A stretch of DNA of 64,000 nucleotides from Streptomyces glomeratus (GCF_021462825.1 NZ_JAKEEB010000027.1:1-64000), one strand, 5' to 3'. Shown: positions 16,564-24,939, counted from the first letter of the stretch. Translations and numbers: made by a program. Notes: generated from the letters alone by a model not told the origin.

Positions 16564-17394
16564 ATGCACGCCACCCCAGTCGCCCCCTCCGACCTGCGCG
16601 CCGACTGCAGCCGCTGCTTCGCTCTGTGCTGTGTCGCGCTGCCCTTCGCCCGTTCGGCCGACTTCGCCATCGACAAGGACGCCGGCACCCCCTGCCGGAA
16701 CCTCCGGGACGACTTCCGCTGCGGCGTCCACACCGAGCTCCGGCAGCGCGGCTTCTCCGGCTGCACGGTCTACGACTGCTTCGGTGCCGGGCAGAAGGTC
16801 TCCCAGGTCACCTTCGGTGGGCAGGACTGGAGGTCGGGCGGCCCGGAGCACGCACGGCGGATGTTCGACGTGTTCCCCGTGGTGCGCCAACTCCACGAAC
16901 TGCTGTGGTACGTGGCCGAAGCGCTCACCCTGCCCGCCGCCCGGCCGGTCCACGCCGACCTCCGCCGCATGCGGGAGAAGACCGAGCGGCTCACCCGGCG
17001 GACCCCGGAAGAACTGGGGCGGCTGGATGTGGCGGCGCACCGGCAGGAGGTCAACGTGCTGCTGCTGCGCGCCAGTGAGCTGGTGCGCTCGGGTGCGGGG
17101 CGCCGCACCAAGGACCGGCGGGGCGCCGACCTCATCGGCGCCCGACTGAAGGGCGCCGATCTTCGGGGTGCCAGTCTGCGTGGCGCCTGCCTCATAGCCG
17201 CCGACCTCACGGGTGCCGATCTGCGCGGCGCCGATCTCATCGGTGCCGACCTGCGCGACACGGACCTCACCGACGCCGATCTGACCGGTGCTCTCTTTCT
17301 GACCCAGCCCCAGATCAACGCCGCCCGGGGCGGCGCGGGCACCAGGCTCCCGGCGTCAGTCGCGCGCCCCGGTCACTGGGCAGCGCACCTCTGA
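16564..17394 (+). CDS. pentapeptide-repeat protein with cysteine-rich N-terminal domain
   Basis: 276 residues. The first 75 residues hold eight cysteines, including DCSRCFALCCVALPF, PCRNL, RCGVH and SGCTVYDCFG, which resembles a metal-binding cluster domain. After a helical middle (residues about 90-180), residues 190-250 form a pentapeptide-repeat beta-helix: ADLIGARLKGADLRGASLRG and ADLTGADLRGADLIGADL, with Leu at the centre of each unit. Function unknown; related Streptomyces proteins share this two-part layout. A GTG at 16555 is also in frame. The last 39 bases overlap the convergent P450 gene. Confidence 0.8.
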   Translation: MHATPVAPSDLRADCSRCFALCCVALPFARSADFAIDKDAGTPCRNLRDDFRCGVHTELRQRGFSGCTVYDCFGAGQKVSQVTFGGQDWRSGGPEHARRMFDVFPVVRQLHELLWYVAEALTLPAARPVHADLRRMREKTERLTRRTPEELGRLDVAAHRQEVNVLLLRASELVRSGAGRRTKDRRGADLIGARLKGADLRGASLRGACLIAADLTGADLRGADLIGADLRDTDLTDADLTGALFLTQPQINAARGGAGTRLPASVARPGHWAAHL

Positions 17395-18867
17395 CGGTGT
17401 GTCGGGGAAGGCCGCCGGCGCACGCGGCGGGGCGGCCCGCCGGTCGAGATGCAGCCGGAGGTCCTCCGGGATCACCGTCAGCCGCTCCGCGACCCGCAGC
17501 CGGTAGGCCGGGTCCGGCCGCAGCTCGTAGCGGCGCAGCAGGAGCCCCAGCACCAGCGTCGCCTCGTGCAGCGCGAACTGCCGCCCGATGCAGGCCCGCG
17601 CCCCCGTCCCGAACGGCTTGAACGTGTGCGCGGCGCGCGCCCGTACGGCGCCCGCCTCGAACCGGTCCGGGTCGAACCGCTCCGCGTTCGCGCCCCACAC
17701 CTCCGGATCCCGGTGCAGCAGGGGCGTCAGGACCAGGGCCCAGGCGCCCCGGCGCATCGGATGGACGCCGTCCAGCACAGTGTCGTCCCGCGCCTCCCGC
17801 GCGTAGGCGGGAGCGGTCGGCCACAGGCGCAGGGATTCGTCGAGGACCCGGCGCACATACCGCAGCCTGGCGACCTGCTCGTAGCCGGGCCGGGCGACGT
17901 CACCCCACACCCGGTCCACCTCCTCCCGGGCGCGCGCGGCGACGTCCGGGTGCCGGGAGAGATAGTGCAGGGCGAAGGAGAGCGCTCCCGAGGTCGTCTC
18001 GTGCCCGGCCACCAGGAAGGTGATCACCTGCCTGCGGACGTTCTCGGGCGCCAGCCGCTCCCCGGTCTGCGGATGCGCGGTCTCCAGCATCCGGTCGAGC
18101 AGGTCGCCACTTCCGGCGCCGGTGCGCCGGGCGCGTACGAGGTCGTCCACCGTGCGGTTCAGATAGGCCATGTCCACCTCGTTGCGCCGGGCGGCGTCCC
18201 GCAGCAGGAGTGAGCTCAGCGGCCCGGGGATGACGTTGCGGCGCTGCGCGAACGTCAGCGTGCCGACCATGGCGGTCACGAAGGGATGCGGCCGGGAGCG
18301 CTCGAAGGAGCCGAAGTCATGGCCGAAGCCGGTCCGCGCGATGGTCTCCAGCGTCAGCTTGGTCATGTCCCCGGGCACGTCCACGGGCCGGCCCCCGGCC
18401 TGCTCCGCGTCCCAGCGGTCCAGCAGCCGCTCGGCCACGTCCAGCATCATCGGGTGGTAGCCCGCCATCGCCTCCCGGCTGAAGCCGGGGGCCAGGATGT
18501 CGTGCGCCAGCTGCCAGTTGGGCTCGTCGTTGTACGCCGTGAACAGCCCGTCCCCGGCCATCGGCCGGAGATTGGCGACCCCGAGGCCCACATGCTTGGC
18601 GAAACGCGACTCGTCGGCGAGATCGGCCGCCAGGCGCCCGCCCCACACGAAGACGATCTCCCGGCTGAAGTACTTCCTCCGGAAGATGGGGCCGAGCAGA
18701 CGGCCGTAGCGCATCGAGTCCTGCAGCGGCCTGCGGCGGTCGGCGCCGAGTACGTCTCCGACGAACGGGAGCCGGTGCGGCGGGTGAGGGATGCGGTCCA
18801 GCTGCGGCCAGCCCAGTCGCGCGCTGCGGAAACCCCTCGGAAGCGCGGTCGCCGTCGTCTCCGCCAT
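17356..18867 (-). CDS. cytochrome P450, CYP102-like haem domain without fused reductase
   Basis: 503 residues, longer than usual bacterial P450s. It opens with IPHPPHRLPFVGDVLGADRR and has the I-helix LVAGHETTSGALSFALHY, the ExxR helix DESLRLWP, and the haem-binding loop FKPFGTGARACIGRQFALHEA with the cysteine ligand. These features match the haem domain of CYP102 (P450-BM3-like) fatty-acid hydroxylases, but the fused diflavin reductase is absent and no reductase gene is near, so electrons must come from elsewhere. ATG 18867 is preferred over upstream in-frame codons. It is divergent from a TetR gene, which probably represses it, and its 3' end overlaps the pentapeptide gene. Confidence 0.9.
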   Translation of the reverse strand: MAETTATALPRGFRSARLGWPQLDRIPHPPHRLPFVGDVLGADRRRPLQDSMRYGRLLGPIFRRKYFSREIVFVWGGRLAADLADESRFAKHVGLGVANLRPMAGDGLFTAYNDEPNWQLAHDILAPGFSREAMAGYHPMMLDVAERLLDRWDAEQAGGRPVDVPGDMTKLTLETIARTGFGHDFGSFERSRPHPFVTAMVGTLTFAQRRNVIPGPLSSLLLRDAARRNEVDMAYLNRTVDDLVRARRTGAGSGDLLDRMLETAHPQTGERLAPENVRRQVITFLVAGHETTSGALSFALHYLSRHPDVAARAREEVDRVWGDVARPGYEQVARLRYVRRVLDESLRLWPTAPAYAREARDDTVLDGVHPMRRGAWALVLTPLLHRDPEVWGANAERFDPDRFEAGAVRARAAHTFKPFGTGARACIGRQFALHEATLVLGLLLRRYELRPDPAYRLRVAERLTVIPEDLRLHLDRRAAPPRAPAAFPDTPSEVRCPVTGARD

Positions 18868-18936
18868 GACGCCATCTCCCTTGATGCAACGCAGGCCGGG
18901 CCCCGGCCGAGCAGGGCCGACGGGCATGTTGTACGT

Positions 18937-18977
18937 GGGTTCAATAGCGTTTTCAGTCTCGTCCCGTCGTTGAACCC
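18937..18977. promoter_or_regulatory. inverted repeat GGGTTCAA...TTGAACCC between P450 and TetR genes
   Basis: The 8-base arms at 18937-18944 and 18970-18977 are exact reverse complements, with 25 bases between. The right arm is also part of TTGA-N7-TCAA (18970-18984). The element lies between the divergent P450 and TetR start codons, where a TetR operator is expected. Confidence 0.55.
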
Positions 18978-18985
18978 GCGTCAAG

Positions 18986-18991
18986 TAGAGT
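18986..18991 (+). promoter_or_regulatory. -10 box TAGAGT for a leaderless tetR transcript
   Basis: TAGAGT ends 6 bases before ATG 18998 and there is no ribosome binding site. It sits just downstream of the inverted repeat, so repressor bound there would block this promoter. Confidence 0.5.
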
Positions 18992-18997
18992 GCGGTC

Positions 18998-19606
18998 ATG
19001 GCCGCGAACCAGGGGGAGCGCACGCGCCGCCGGCTCAGCACCGGGGAACGCAGGGAGCAGCTCCTCGCGGTCGGGGCGCGGCTGTTCTCGGAGAGCCCCT
19101 ACGACGAGGTGTGGATCGAGCAGGTCGCCGAGATCGCCGGGGTCTCGCGCGGGCTGCTGTACCACTACTTCCCGACCAAGCGTGACTTCTTCGCGGCGGT
19201 CGTGGAGCGCGAGAGCGAGCGGATGCTGCGGATGACGGAGGCCGTCCCCGGGGTTCCGGTGCGCGATCAGCTCGCCGCCTCTCTGGACACGTTCCTCGCG
19301 TACGTCGAGGAGCACGCGCACGGCTTCCGTGCCTTCCATCGCGCGGACGCGGCGGGGGACCAGGCGGTGCGGAGGGTCTATCAGCGGTCACTGGCGGCGC
19401 AGGAACGGCAGATCCTGGCGGCGCTCGCGGCGGATCCCGAGTTCGGAGCGGCCGTCCTGGAGCGACCCGGCGTGAGGATCGCGGTGCGCGGCTGGCTGGC
19501 CTTCACGACGGCCGTGTGCCTGGAGTGGCTGAGGGGGGCCGCCCTGTCCCGGGACCAGGTGCGTGATCTGTGCGCCCGCGCGTTGTGGGGTGTCATCGCC
19601 TCCTGA
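18998..19606 (+). CDS. TetR-family transcriptional regulator
   Basis: 202 residues. HTH region STGERREQLLAVGARLFSES then IEQVAEIAGVSRGLLYHYFPTKRDFFAAVV (residues about 14-62); the remainder is the variable helical ligand domain, ending WLRGAALSRDQVRDLCARALWGVIAS. It is divergent from the CYP102-like P450, so a fatty acid or related hydrophobic inducer is plausible, by analogy with Bm3R1-type repressors. That link is inference from position. Confidence 0.9.
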   Translation: MAANQGERTRRRLSTGERREQLLAVGARLFSESPYDEVWIEQVAEIAGVSRGLLYHYFPTKRDFFAAVVERESERMLRMTEAVPGVPVRDQLAASLDTFLAYVEEHAHGFRAFHRADAAGDQAVRRVYQRSLAAQERQILAALAADPEFGAAVLERPGVRIAVRGWLAFTTAVCLEWLRGAALSRDQVRDLCARALWGVIAS

Positions 19607-19699
19607 GGCGGGCGCCCGCCGTCCCTGTGTCGCGAAGTGTCGGGGGCCGCGGCCGTTGTGTGCCGGGCCTGGTTGGCGCACATCCCGATCTCCGCTAGG

Positions 19700-19718
19700 T
19701 TAGGCAAGGCTTACCTAA
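19700..19718 (+). promoter_or_regulatory. DmdR/IdeR-type iron box
   Basis: TTAGGCAAGGCTTACCTAA matches 16 of 19 positions of the Streptomyces DmdR1 consensus as I recall it (TTAGGTTAGGCTCACCTAA). Its right end abuts the AGGAGG ribosome binding site (19718-19723) of the DUF2470 gene, so Fe-DmdR bound here should shut the gene off when iron is plentiful. Confidence 0.85.
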
Positions 19719-19729
19719 GGAGGTTGGGA

Positions 19730-20455
19730 ATGGCTGACCGTCATGCCTGGACGGCCGCGCCTGCCGCGGCGGAGCGCGCCCGATCCGTGCCGGCCGCGGC
19801 ATGGTCCTGCGCGGTGACCGCGGAAGGAGGCCGGGAGGAACTCGTCGGCGCACACACCGTGCTGGCGGACGGCCGGGTACTGCTGCATCTGCCCGAGGAC
19901 AGCACGCTGCACGCCGTCGCGCTCTGCGCCCCGCGCGGAGAGCCGTCCGCGGTACTGGAATTCGCCGATGTCGCGCCGGTCCCGGTACGGTCCCGGATCC
20001 GCGCCCGGCTGTGGCTCGCCGGTTCCCTCGTACCCGAAGAGGGGAACCTGGTCCTGAGGCCGACGCGTATCGCGCTGCGCCGGGCGAACGGCGTCGTCGC
20101 CGTGGACCCCGGCGAGTACGCGGCCGCCGGCCCCGACCCGCTCGCCGCGGCCGAGGCCGGCCTGCTCACCCATCTCGCCGACGCCCACCCCGAGACGGTG
20201 GAGCGGCTCACCCGTCTCGTCGAGCCCGGCAGCCTTCACGGCGCGGTACGCGTCCAGCCGCTCGCCGTCGACCGCCACGGGCTGACGCTGCGTATCGAGC
20301 GGGCGCGAGGCCATGGCGACGTACGTCTTACGTTCCACCGGCCCGCCGATGACGCCGCCCAGCTGACCGAGCGCATGCATGTGCTGCTCGCCCAGGCCCA
20401 GCGGGCCGCCTGCCCCCGGACGCTACAGCGGCAGCGCACAGACGGCGACCGGTGA
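19730..20455 (+). CDS. DUF2470 protein, iron-regulated (haem utilisation-like)
   Basis: 241 residues. The N-terminal half is a split-barrel-like region (AWSCAVTAEGGREELVGAHTVLADGRVLLHLPED); the C-terminal half matches DUF2470 (AEAGLLTHLADAHPETVERLTRLVEPG, then ERARGHGDVRLTFHRPADDAAQL), a domain found at the end of HugZ-type haem-degrading enzymes. It sits directly behind an iron box, which supports a role in iron or haem handling when iron is scarce. The reaction is not known. AGGAGG lies 6 bases before ATG 19730. The 3' end overlaps the convergent lactonase gene by 33 bases. Confidence 0.8.
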   Translation: MADRHAWTAAPAAAERARSVPAAAWSCAVTAEGGREELVGAHTVLADGRVLLHLPEDSTLHAVALCAPRGEPSAVLEFADVAPVPVRSRIRARLWLAGSLVPEEGNLVLRPTRIALRRANGVVAVDPGEYAAAGPDPLAAAEAGLLTHLADAHPETVERLTRLVEPGSLHGAVRVQPLAVDRHGLTLRIERARGHGDVRLTFHRPADDAAQLTERMHVLLAQAQRAACPRTLQRQRTDGDR

Positions 20456-21636
20456 GGCGAACGGCTCGCCCGCGAGCCGCAACCCACCGCTCGCACGGTC
20501 GACGTGGAAGACACTGACCGTGCCGGAGCGCTGGTTCGCCGCGAACAGCAGCCGCCCGTCCGGGGAGAGCGCAATATGACGCGGGAAGTCACCGCCCACC
20601 GGCACCGTGTCCAGCAGCCGCAGCCGGGCGCCGCCCGCCTCGACGGCATATCGGGTCAGACTGTTGTGGCCACGGTTGGCGAGGTAGGCGTACGACCCGT
20701 CCGCCGTCACCACGAACTGGGCCGGATAGCTCGTTCCCTCGCCCGTGCCCGTGGACTGAGGCTCGCCCGGGGTGAGGCGCCCGGTCCGGGGATCGTAGGC
20801 GCAGACGACGGCCGTGTTGTCGACCTCGTTGGCCAGGTAGGCGAAGCGACCGCCGGGGTGGAACGTCAGATGCCGGGGCCCTGCGCCCGGCCGGGTCCGC
20901 GCCCGGGAGACCTCGGTGAGCGTGCCCCGGGAGGGGTCGAGACGGTAGGTGTAGACGGTGTCCGTGCCCAGGTCGACGGCCAGCACATGGTCCCCGTCGG
21001 GGCCGGTGAGGAACTGGTGGGCGTGCGGCCCCTGCTGCCCTGGACCCGGTGGCGGGCTGGAGTGCGTGACGAGGTCGGTGCGCTCGCCCAGCGCGCCCGA
21101 GGGATCGATGGGGTGAACCGCCACGCTGCCCGAGAGGTAGTTGGCGCTGAGCAGCCACCGCCCGCCCGGATGGACCGACAGATGACAGGGGCCCGCCCCT
21201 CCCGTGCCACGGGCGCCCAGAATCCGGCGCCCGTCCAGGCGCACGGCCGTCACCGCACCGTCCTGTCGCTCGTCGACCGCGTAGAGCGTGCGCCCGTCGG
21301 GATGCGCCGCGAGATACGACGGGTCGGGCACGCCGCTCAGCGTGCCGGACCCGGTGATCCTGCCGCTCTCCGGGTCGTACGACGCGAAGCCGATGCCCTG
21401 GCCGTCGCCCTCGACGGAGGTGACGTGCCGAGGAACAGCGCGCGGGGGCCGAAGGAACGGCGCGGTGCCGAGGGCGTACGGGCCGGAGCCGGCCGGGAGG
21501 TGTCCGAAGCCTGTCCGGGCGCGGCGGGTGTCGCGACCGTCGTCACCGCGGTCGCGGCCGTGGCGGCGCCGAGGAAACGACGCCGGCTCCAGCCCCCGCC
21601 GGACGAAGCCCGTGTCATGTCCGCACCCTTGCTCAT
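20423..21636 (-). pseudogene. Tat-exported lactonase-family beta-propeller (6-phosphogluconolactonase-like), one-base frameshift
   Basis: Two overlapping frames make one protein. The N-terminal frame starts at ATG 21636 (GAGG upstream) and carries a twin-arginine signal, WSRRRFLGAATAATAVTTVA, reaching RALFLGT. A second frame continues TSVEGDGQGIGFASYDPESG and then the seven-bladed lactonase propeller: DPSYLAAHPDGRTLYAVDE, GPCHLSVHPGGRWLLSANY, GPRHLTFHPGGRFAYLANE, FPRHIALSPDGRLLFAANQ. The family has LGTYTS at the junction; here one base of the Tyr codon is missing near 21422. About 404 codons if corrected. It is either a real pseudogene or a sequencing error. The intact protein would be exported folded and act on lactones outside the membrane. 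Confidence 0.85.
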
Positions 21637-21745
21637 CCCGCACCTCGAGAATCGACGGCCTCATCCGAGACCGCCACCATGGCCCGTCCCGGCCGTCAAG
21701 TGCAAGAAAGGCAATGAGGGTTGCGCATTCTGCAACAACCGGCGG

Positions 21746-22798
21746 TCACCAGTCGCCGTCCTCCACCGGGTGGCCCGGCGCGTCGCCCAGTGGCTTCACC
21801 TGGTGCGGTGACGGCTGCTGCCACGGCTCGTGGTCGTCCCCGAGCCAGTCGCCGGCCGGCTTGACCGCGCCGAGCGTGTCCGTCGGCGCGAGGTCCTGGC
21901 CGTCCTGGTCGTAGTAGTCGAACCACGGGAGCCCCGCCTCTGTGTACGCCGCACGGTCCACCGGAGACGGCGGGGGCGCCTCGCCCGTGATCCTGCGCCA
22001 CTGCGGGGGCGTCACCAGATGCACGAACACCCGCCCGGCCGGCTCCTTGGCCCAGCTGCCGCGCGGCCAGTCGTCCCGGTAGACCTCCTGGCGCATCGAG
22101 CCGCCGACGCCCAGCCCCATCGCGGGTGCGCTCGGCGGCGGACCGCCCGTGGCCCGGGCCATGGCGGGCGCCGCGGGCGGAGCGCCAGGGGCCGGCGGGG
22201 CGCCCGCGTACGGACCCGAGGCCGCCCGGGCCCTGGCGAACTCCAGGGCCCGCTCGCGCTTTCGCCGCTCCTCCTCACGCCACTTCGCGAGCGGGGCCTC
22301 CCGGAGCGGGAAGGCCTGCAACTGCACGCCGCCCCAGACCTCCTCGCCGGTGACCTGCCCTTCGACCGTGGCCCCCAGCCCCAGAGGCACCGCCACGAAC
22401 TGGCGGACCGTGCCCCGGCCGGAGTTGATCCCGTCGAGCCACGGCTGGCGCGGCAGCACCACGTAGTTCTGCGGATCCCGGGTGAGGCGGGAGCTCCATG
22501 ACCTGCCGGAGACGGCGCACACCTTGCCCACGCCCACCTGGAGGGCGGCCGGTTCCGACGCGCCGAAGCTCAGCCACATGGCCTCACGCAGATACACCGG
22601 CAGCATCACCCCGCCGCGCGCACGCCACTCGCCGGGCACCGTCCGGGCGTAGTCCTCCACCCGGCGGACGGGGAACTCGCCCAGCCCCGGCGGCAGCGGA
22701 TGCGTGCCCGTCTCCGGCAGCCGCAGCGTCCGCATGAACCGGACCCGTACACCCCCCGGCAGCAGCAGTGTGTTCCCTTCGATCCGTGCCGCGTCCAT
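21746..22798 (-). CDS. conserved protein of unknown function
   Basis: 350 residues from ATG 22798. The N-terminal 190 residues are well ordered: IEGNTLLLPGGVRVRFMRTLRLPE, REAMWLSFGASEPAALQVGVGKVCAVSG, DPQNYVVLPRQPWLDGI, VRQFVAVPLGLGATVEGQVTGEE. I recall similar sequence in unannotated proteins of cyanobacteria and fungi but cannot name a domain. A charged helix (WREEERRKRERALEFARARA) and a Pro/Ala-rich linker follow, then a Trp-rich acidic C-terminal part ending GDDHEPWQQPSPHQVKPL. No signal peptide or membrane segment. It starts 34 bases after the stop of the upstream membrane-protein gene on the same strand, so the two probably form an operon. Confidence 0.65.
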   Translation of the reverse strand: MDAARIEGNTLLLPGGVRVRFMRTLRLPETGTHPLPPGLGEFPVRRVEDYARTVPGEWRARGGVMLPVYLREAMWLSFGASEPAALQVGVGKVCAVSGRSWSSRLTRDPQNYVVLPRQPWLDGINSGRGTVRQFVAVPLGLGATVEGQVTGEEVWGGVQLQAFPLREAPLAKWREEERRKRERALEFARARAASGPYAGAPPAPGAPPAAPAMARATGGPPPSAPAMGLGVGGSMRQEVYRDDWPRGSWAKEPAGRVFVHLVTPPQWRRITGEAPPPSPVDRAAYTEAGLPWFDYYDQDGQDLAPTDTLGAVKPAGDWLGDDHEPWQQPSPHQVKPLGDAPGHPVEDGDW

Positions 22799-22832
22799 GC
22801 GCCCCCCTCTTTTCGGCCCGTCCGTCCCTTCC

Positions 22833-24110
22833 TCATCTGGAACGCCCCGGCGGCCGTGGACGGTTCCGGCCCCGGAGCACATCGCGCAGCCTGGAGAGCC
22901 TTGGGCGCAGCACGCGCTCCCGCACCCTGGTGAGAAGCGGGTACCGCTCGCGCTCCTCGCGGGCGCCGCGGTCCAGCTCCTCCAGCAGGCGGCGGGTGCG
23001 GTGCTCGGTGTCCAGCTCGTCGAGGATGCGGTTGACCTCGGTCAGCACGGCGCCCTGCAAATGCCAGTGCCGTGCGTCCCGCTGCACGTTCTCCAGCAGC
23101 AACTGGGCCAGCTTGTCGCGGGTCGCGCCCGCCGTGACCAGCTCCTCGGCGAGGCGTCCCTCCGCGGACTCGGCGCTGCGGCTGACGTCGGTGGTGACGA
23201 GGACCGCGAAGCTGACCACGGCGTCGCCGATCTCGGACAGCAGCCGCTCCAGCGTCGCCCCCGTCTCCGGCTCGAACAGCGGGTCGGGGTCGCATTCCTT
23301 GGCCAGGTCGGCGAGGGTCCGGGCGATCACCCGCAGCACGACGGTGCAGATCTCCAGCGTGTCCAGACCGGTGCGCAGCACGATCCGGTGGAGCAGGCCC
23401 TCACGGACCCGGGGGTTGAGCTTGAGACTGTCCTCGGCCTGCCGCAGCGCCGCGTCCACCTCGACGATGTCGTGGTCGAGCCGACGGGCCTCGAACAGCC
23501 GTGCAGTCGCCAGGGCCGCCGGGACCGGTCCCGCCGCCTGCTCGCCGACGCGCAGCATCAGCTGCCGCATCCGGCGCGCCAGATCCTCGATGGACTCTCC
23601 GGCGGTGCTCACCCACACCGGCGGAGCGAAGAACAGATTGGTTCCCAGGCCGACCACCGCGCCGATCACGGTCTCCAGGACCCGGGCCCAGGCCGTGCTG
23701 CCGACCTGGGTCACCCCGAGGACCAGCATGGCGCTGATCGCCACCTCGGGCACATACTCGCTGACCCGTACGACATGGCCGACGGCGAGCGAGGCCAGGA
23801 TGATCAGGGCCAGGCTCCACCAGGTCAGACCGACCAGGATGCTGAAACCGATGGCGATGACGACGCCCGCCACCACGGAGTTCACCCGGCGCACACTGTT
23901 GGTGAGCGTCGCGTACAGAGTCACCTGGACCACCAGGAGGGCCGTCAGGGGCGCGGTGAGCGGGGCCGGCTCGGGGCTGAGGCGCACGGCGACCACGTAG
24001 GCGACGGTCGCGGCCGCGGTCGAACGAACCGCTTGGACGACCTCGGGCACCTGGCGCCATTTCACCAGCCGGGCGGTGACCCTCGCCCATGCCTCACGCA
24101 CATCTCGCAT
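22833..24110 (-). CDS. FUSC/aromatic-acid-exporter-like membrane protein
   Basis: 425 residues. About six hydrophobic helices in the first 170 residues (TAAATVAYVVAVRL, LTALLVVQVTLYATLT, VVAGVVIAIGFSILVGL, LALIILASLAVGHVV, AISAMLVLGVTQ, VIGAVVGLGTNLFF), then a long soluble helical domain rich in Arg, Glu and Leu, ending in a basic tail. This is half of the 12-helix FUSC/ArAE fold, the common actinobacterial form. Such proteins are proposed to export aromatic acids. ATG 24110 is preferred over an in-frame start at 24176. Upstream on the same strand lies the uncoupled FBP gene (76 bases away). Confidence 0.8.
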   Translation of the reverse strand: MRDVREAWARVTARLVKWRQVPEVVQAVRSTAAATVAYVVAVRLSPEPAPLTAPLTALLVVQVTLYATLTNSVRRVNSVVAGVVIAIGFSILVGLTWWSLALIILASLAVGHVVRVSEYVPEVAISAMLVLGVTQVGSTAWARVLETVIGAVVGLGTNLFFAPPVWVSTAGESIEDLARRMRQLMLRVGEQAAGPVPAALATARLFEARRLDHDIVEVDAALRQAEDSLKLNPRVREGLLHRIVLRTGLDTLEICTVVLRVIARTLADLAKECDPDPLFEPETGATLERLLSEIGDAVVSFAVLVTTDVSRSAESAEGRLAEELVTAGATRDKLAQLLLENVQRDARHWHLQGAVLTEVNRILDELDTEHRTRRLLEELDRGAREERERYPLLTRVRERVLRPRLSRLRDVLRGRNRPRPPGRSR

Positions 24111-24186
24111 CCCTATCGCTCTTCCCTCTCCACCTGGGCATCGAACGTATGAGTGGGAAGGGTCACCCGTCGACATGCGGTTCGGC

Positions 24187-24681
24187 TCAGGCGTGCAGCT
24201 TGTCCAGGAACGCGGACAGGTTGTCCATCATCCGGGCGATCTGCTGCTCCGGGGTGAGGCTCTCCTCGAAACGGCCGCCGCCCTCGGGCACCTTCCTCCC
24301 GCGTATGTACAGCGGGCAGGCGAGGTCCGTGCACATGTAGACACCGACCGAATTCCCCTCGCGCCCCGCCGCGCCCGCCTTGCGGGCCGTCATCAGGGAG
24401 ACGCCGTTGCCCGGGTGCGTGGTGAGACAGAGCGAGCACATGCTCCGGTGCAGAAAACCGCGCTGCGAGGACGGAAAGCGCAGCGCGACACCGACGAGAC
24501 GGCCGGCGCGCTCGGTGACGAGATAGCTGCGGTCGGGTGCTCCCGGGTCCCGCCAGCCCAGGAAGTCCAGGTCGTCCCAGGGGCGTTCACCGAGGTCGCG
24601 GGGCACCGCCAGCCGCTTCGCCTCTCCCTTCGAGCAGTTGATGAACGCGTTGCGGATGTCCTGCTCGGTGAGCGGTCTCAT
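24187..24681 (-). CDS. FBP-domain zinc-finger protein (FusB-like, elongation factor G-binding family)
   Basis: 164 residues. The C-terminal treble-clef zinc finger is clear: SMCSLCLTTHPGNGVSLM and VGVYMCTDLACPLYIRG supply four cysteines (CxxC and CxxxxC), preceded by DDLDFLGWRDP and RAGRLVGVALRF. The family includes FusB, which frees elongation factor G from the ribosome and gives fusidic acid resistance; actinobacterial members are mostly uncharacterised. ATG 24681 is used. A palindrome sits about 50 bases upstream, see 24733-24750. Confidence 0.85.
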   Translation of the reverse strand: MRPLTEQDIRNAFINCSKGEAKRLAVPRDLGERPWDDLDFLGWRDPGAPDRSYLVTERAGRLVGVALRFPSSQRGFLHRSMCSLCLTTHPGNGVSLMTARKAGAAGREGNSVGVYMCTDLACPLYIRGRKVPEGGGRFEESLTPEQQIARMMDNLSAFLDKLHA

Positions 24682-24732
24682 GAGAAGTCCTTCTGCGGAA
24701 CGACGCTGAACCCGGTCCGGAAACCTAGGGCT

Positions 24733-24750
24733 CTTAGGATTCTGCCTAAG
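24733..24750. promoter_or_regulatory. palindrome CTTAGG-N6-CCTAAG upstream of the FBP gene
   Basis: Exact 6-base arms with a 6-base spacer, about 52 bases before the FBP start codon on the minus strand. The arms share the TTAGG/CCTAA ends of iron boxes, but the total length is too short for a canonical DmdR site. CTAG occurs just outside each arm. Confidence 0.45.
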
Positions 24751-24871
24751 CTAGCGATGGGCGGCGGGGCGGAACCAATGGTTTTCCGGAGCGGTCGGCA
24801 GATCGTCGGCGTACAGTGCGAACGCTCATATGCCGCACCGGCCCGAGCCGGCCACGCATGCGGGCCGACCC

Positions 24872-24939
24872 GGGATCGGCCAGACGGTGGGCTCCCTCGG
24901 TTTCCGGGATCGGCCAGACGGTGGGCTCCCTCGGTTTCC
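24872..24939. repeat. tandem duplication, two exact 34-base copies
   Basis: The unit beginning GGGATCGGCCAGACGGTGGG occurs twice head to tail (24872-24905 and 24906-24939), and a degenerate third start (GGGAGCGG) follows. It is non-coding. The exact identity implies a recent duplication by replication slippage. Confidence 0.9.
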
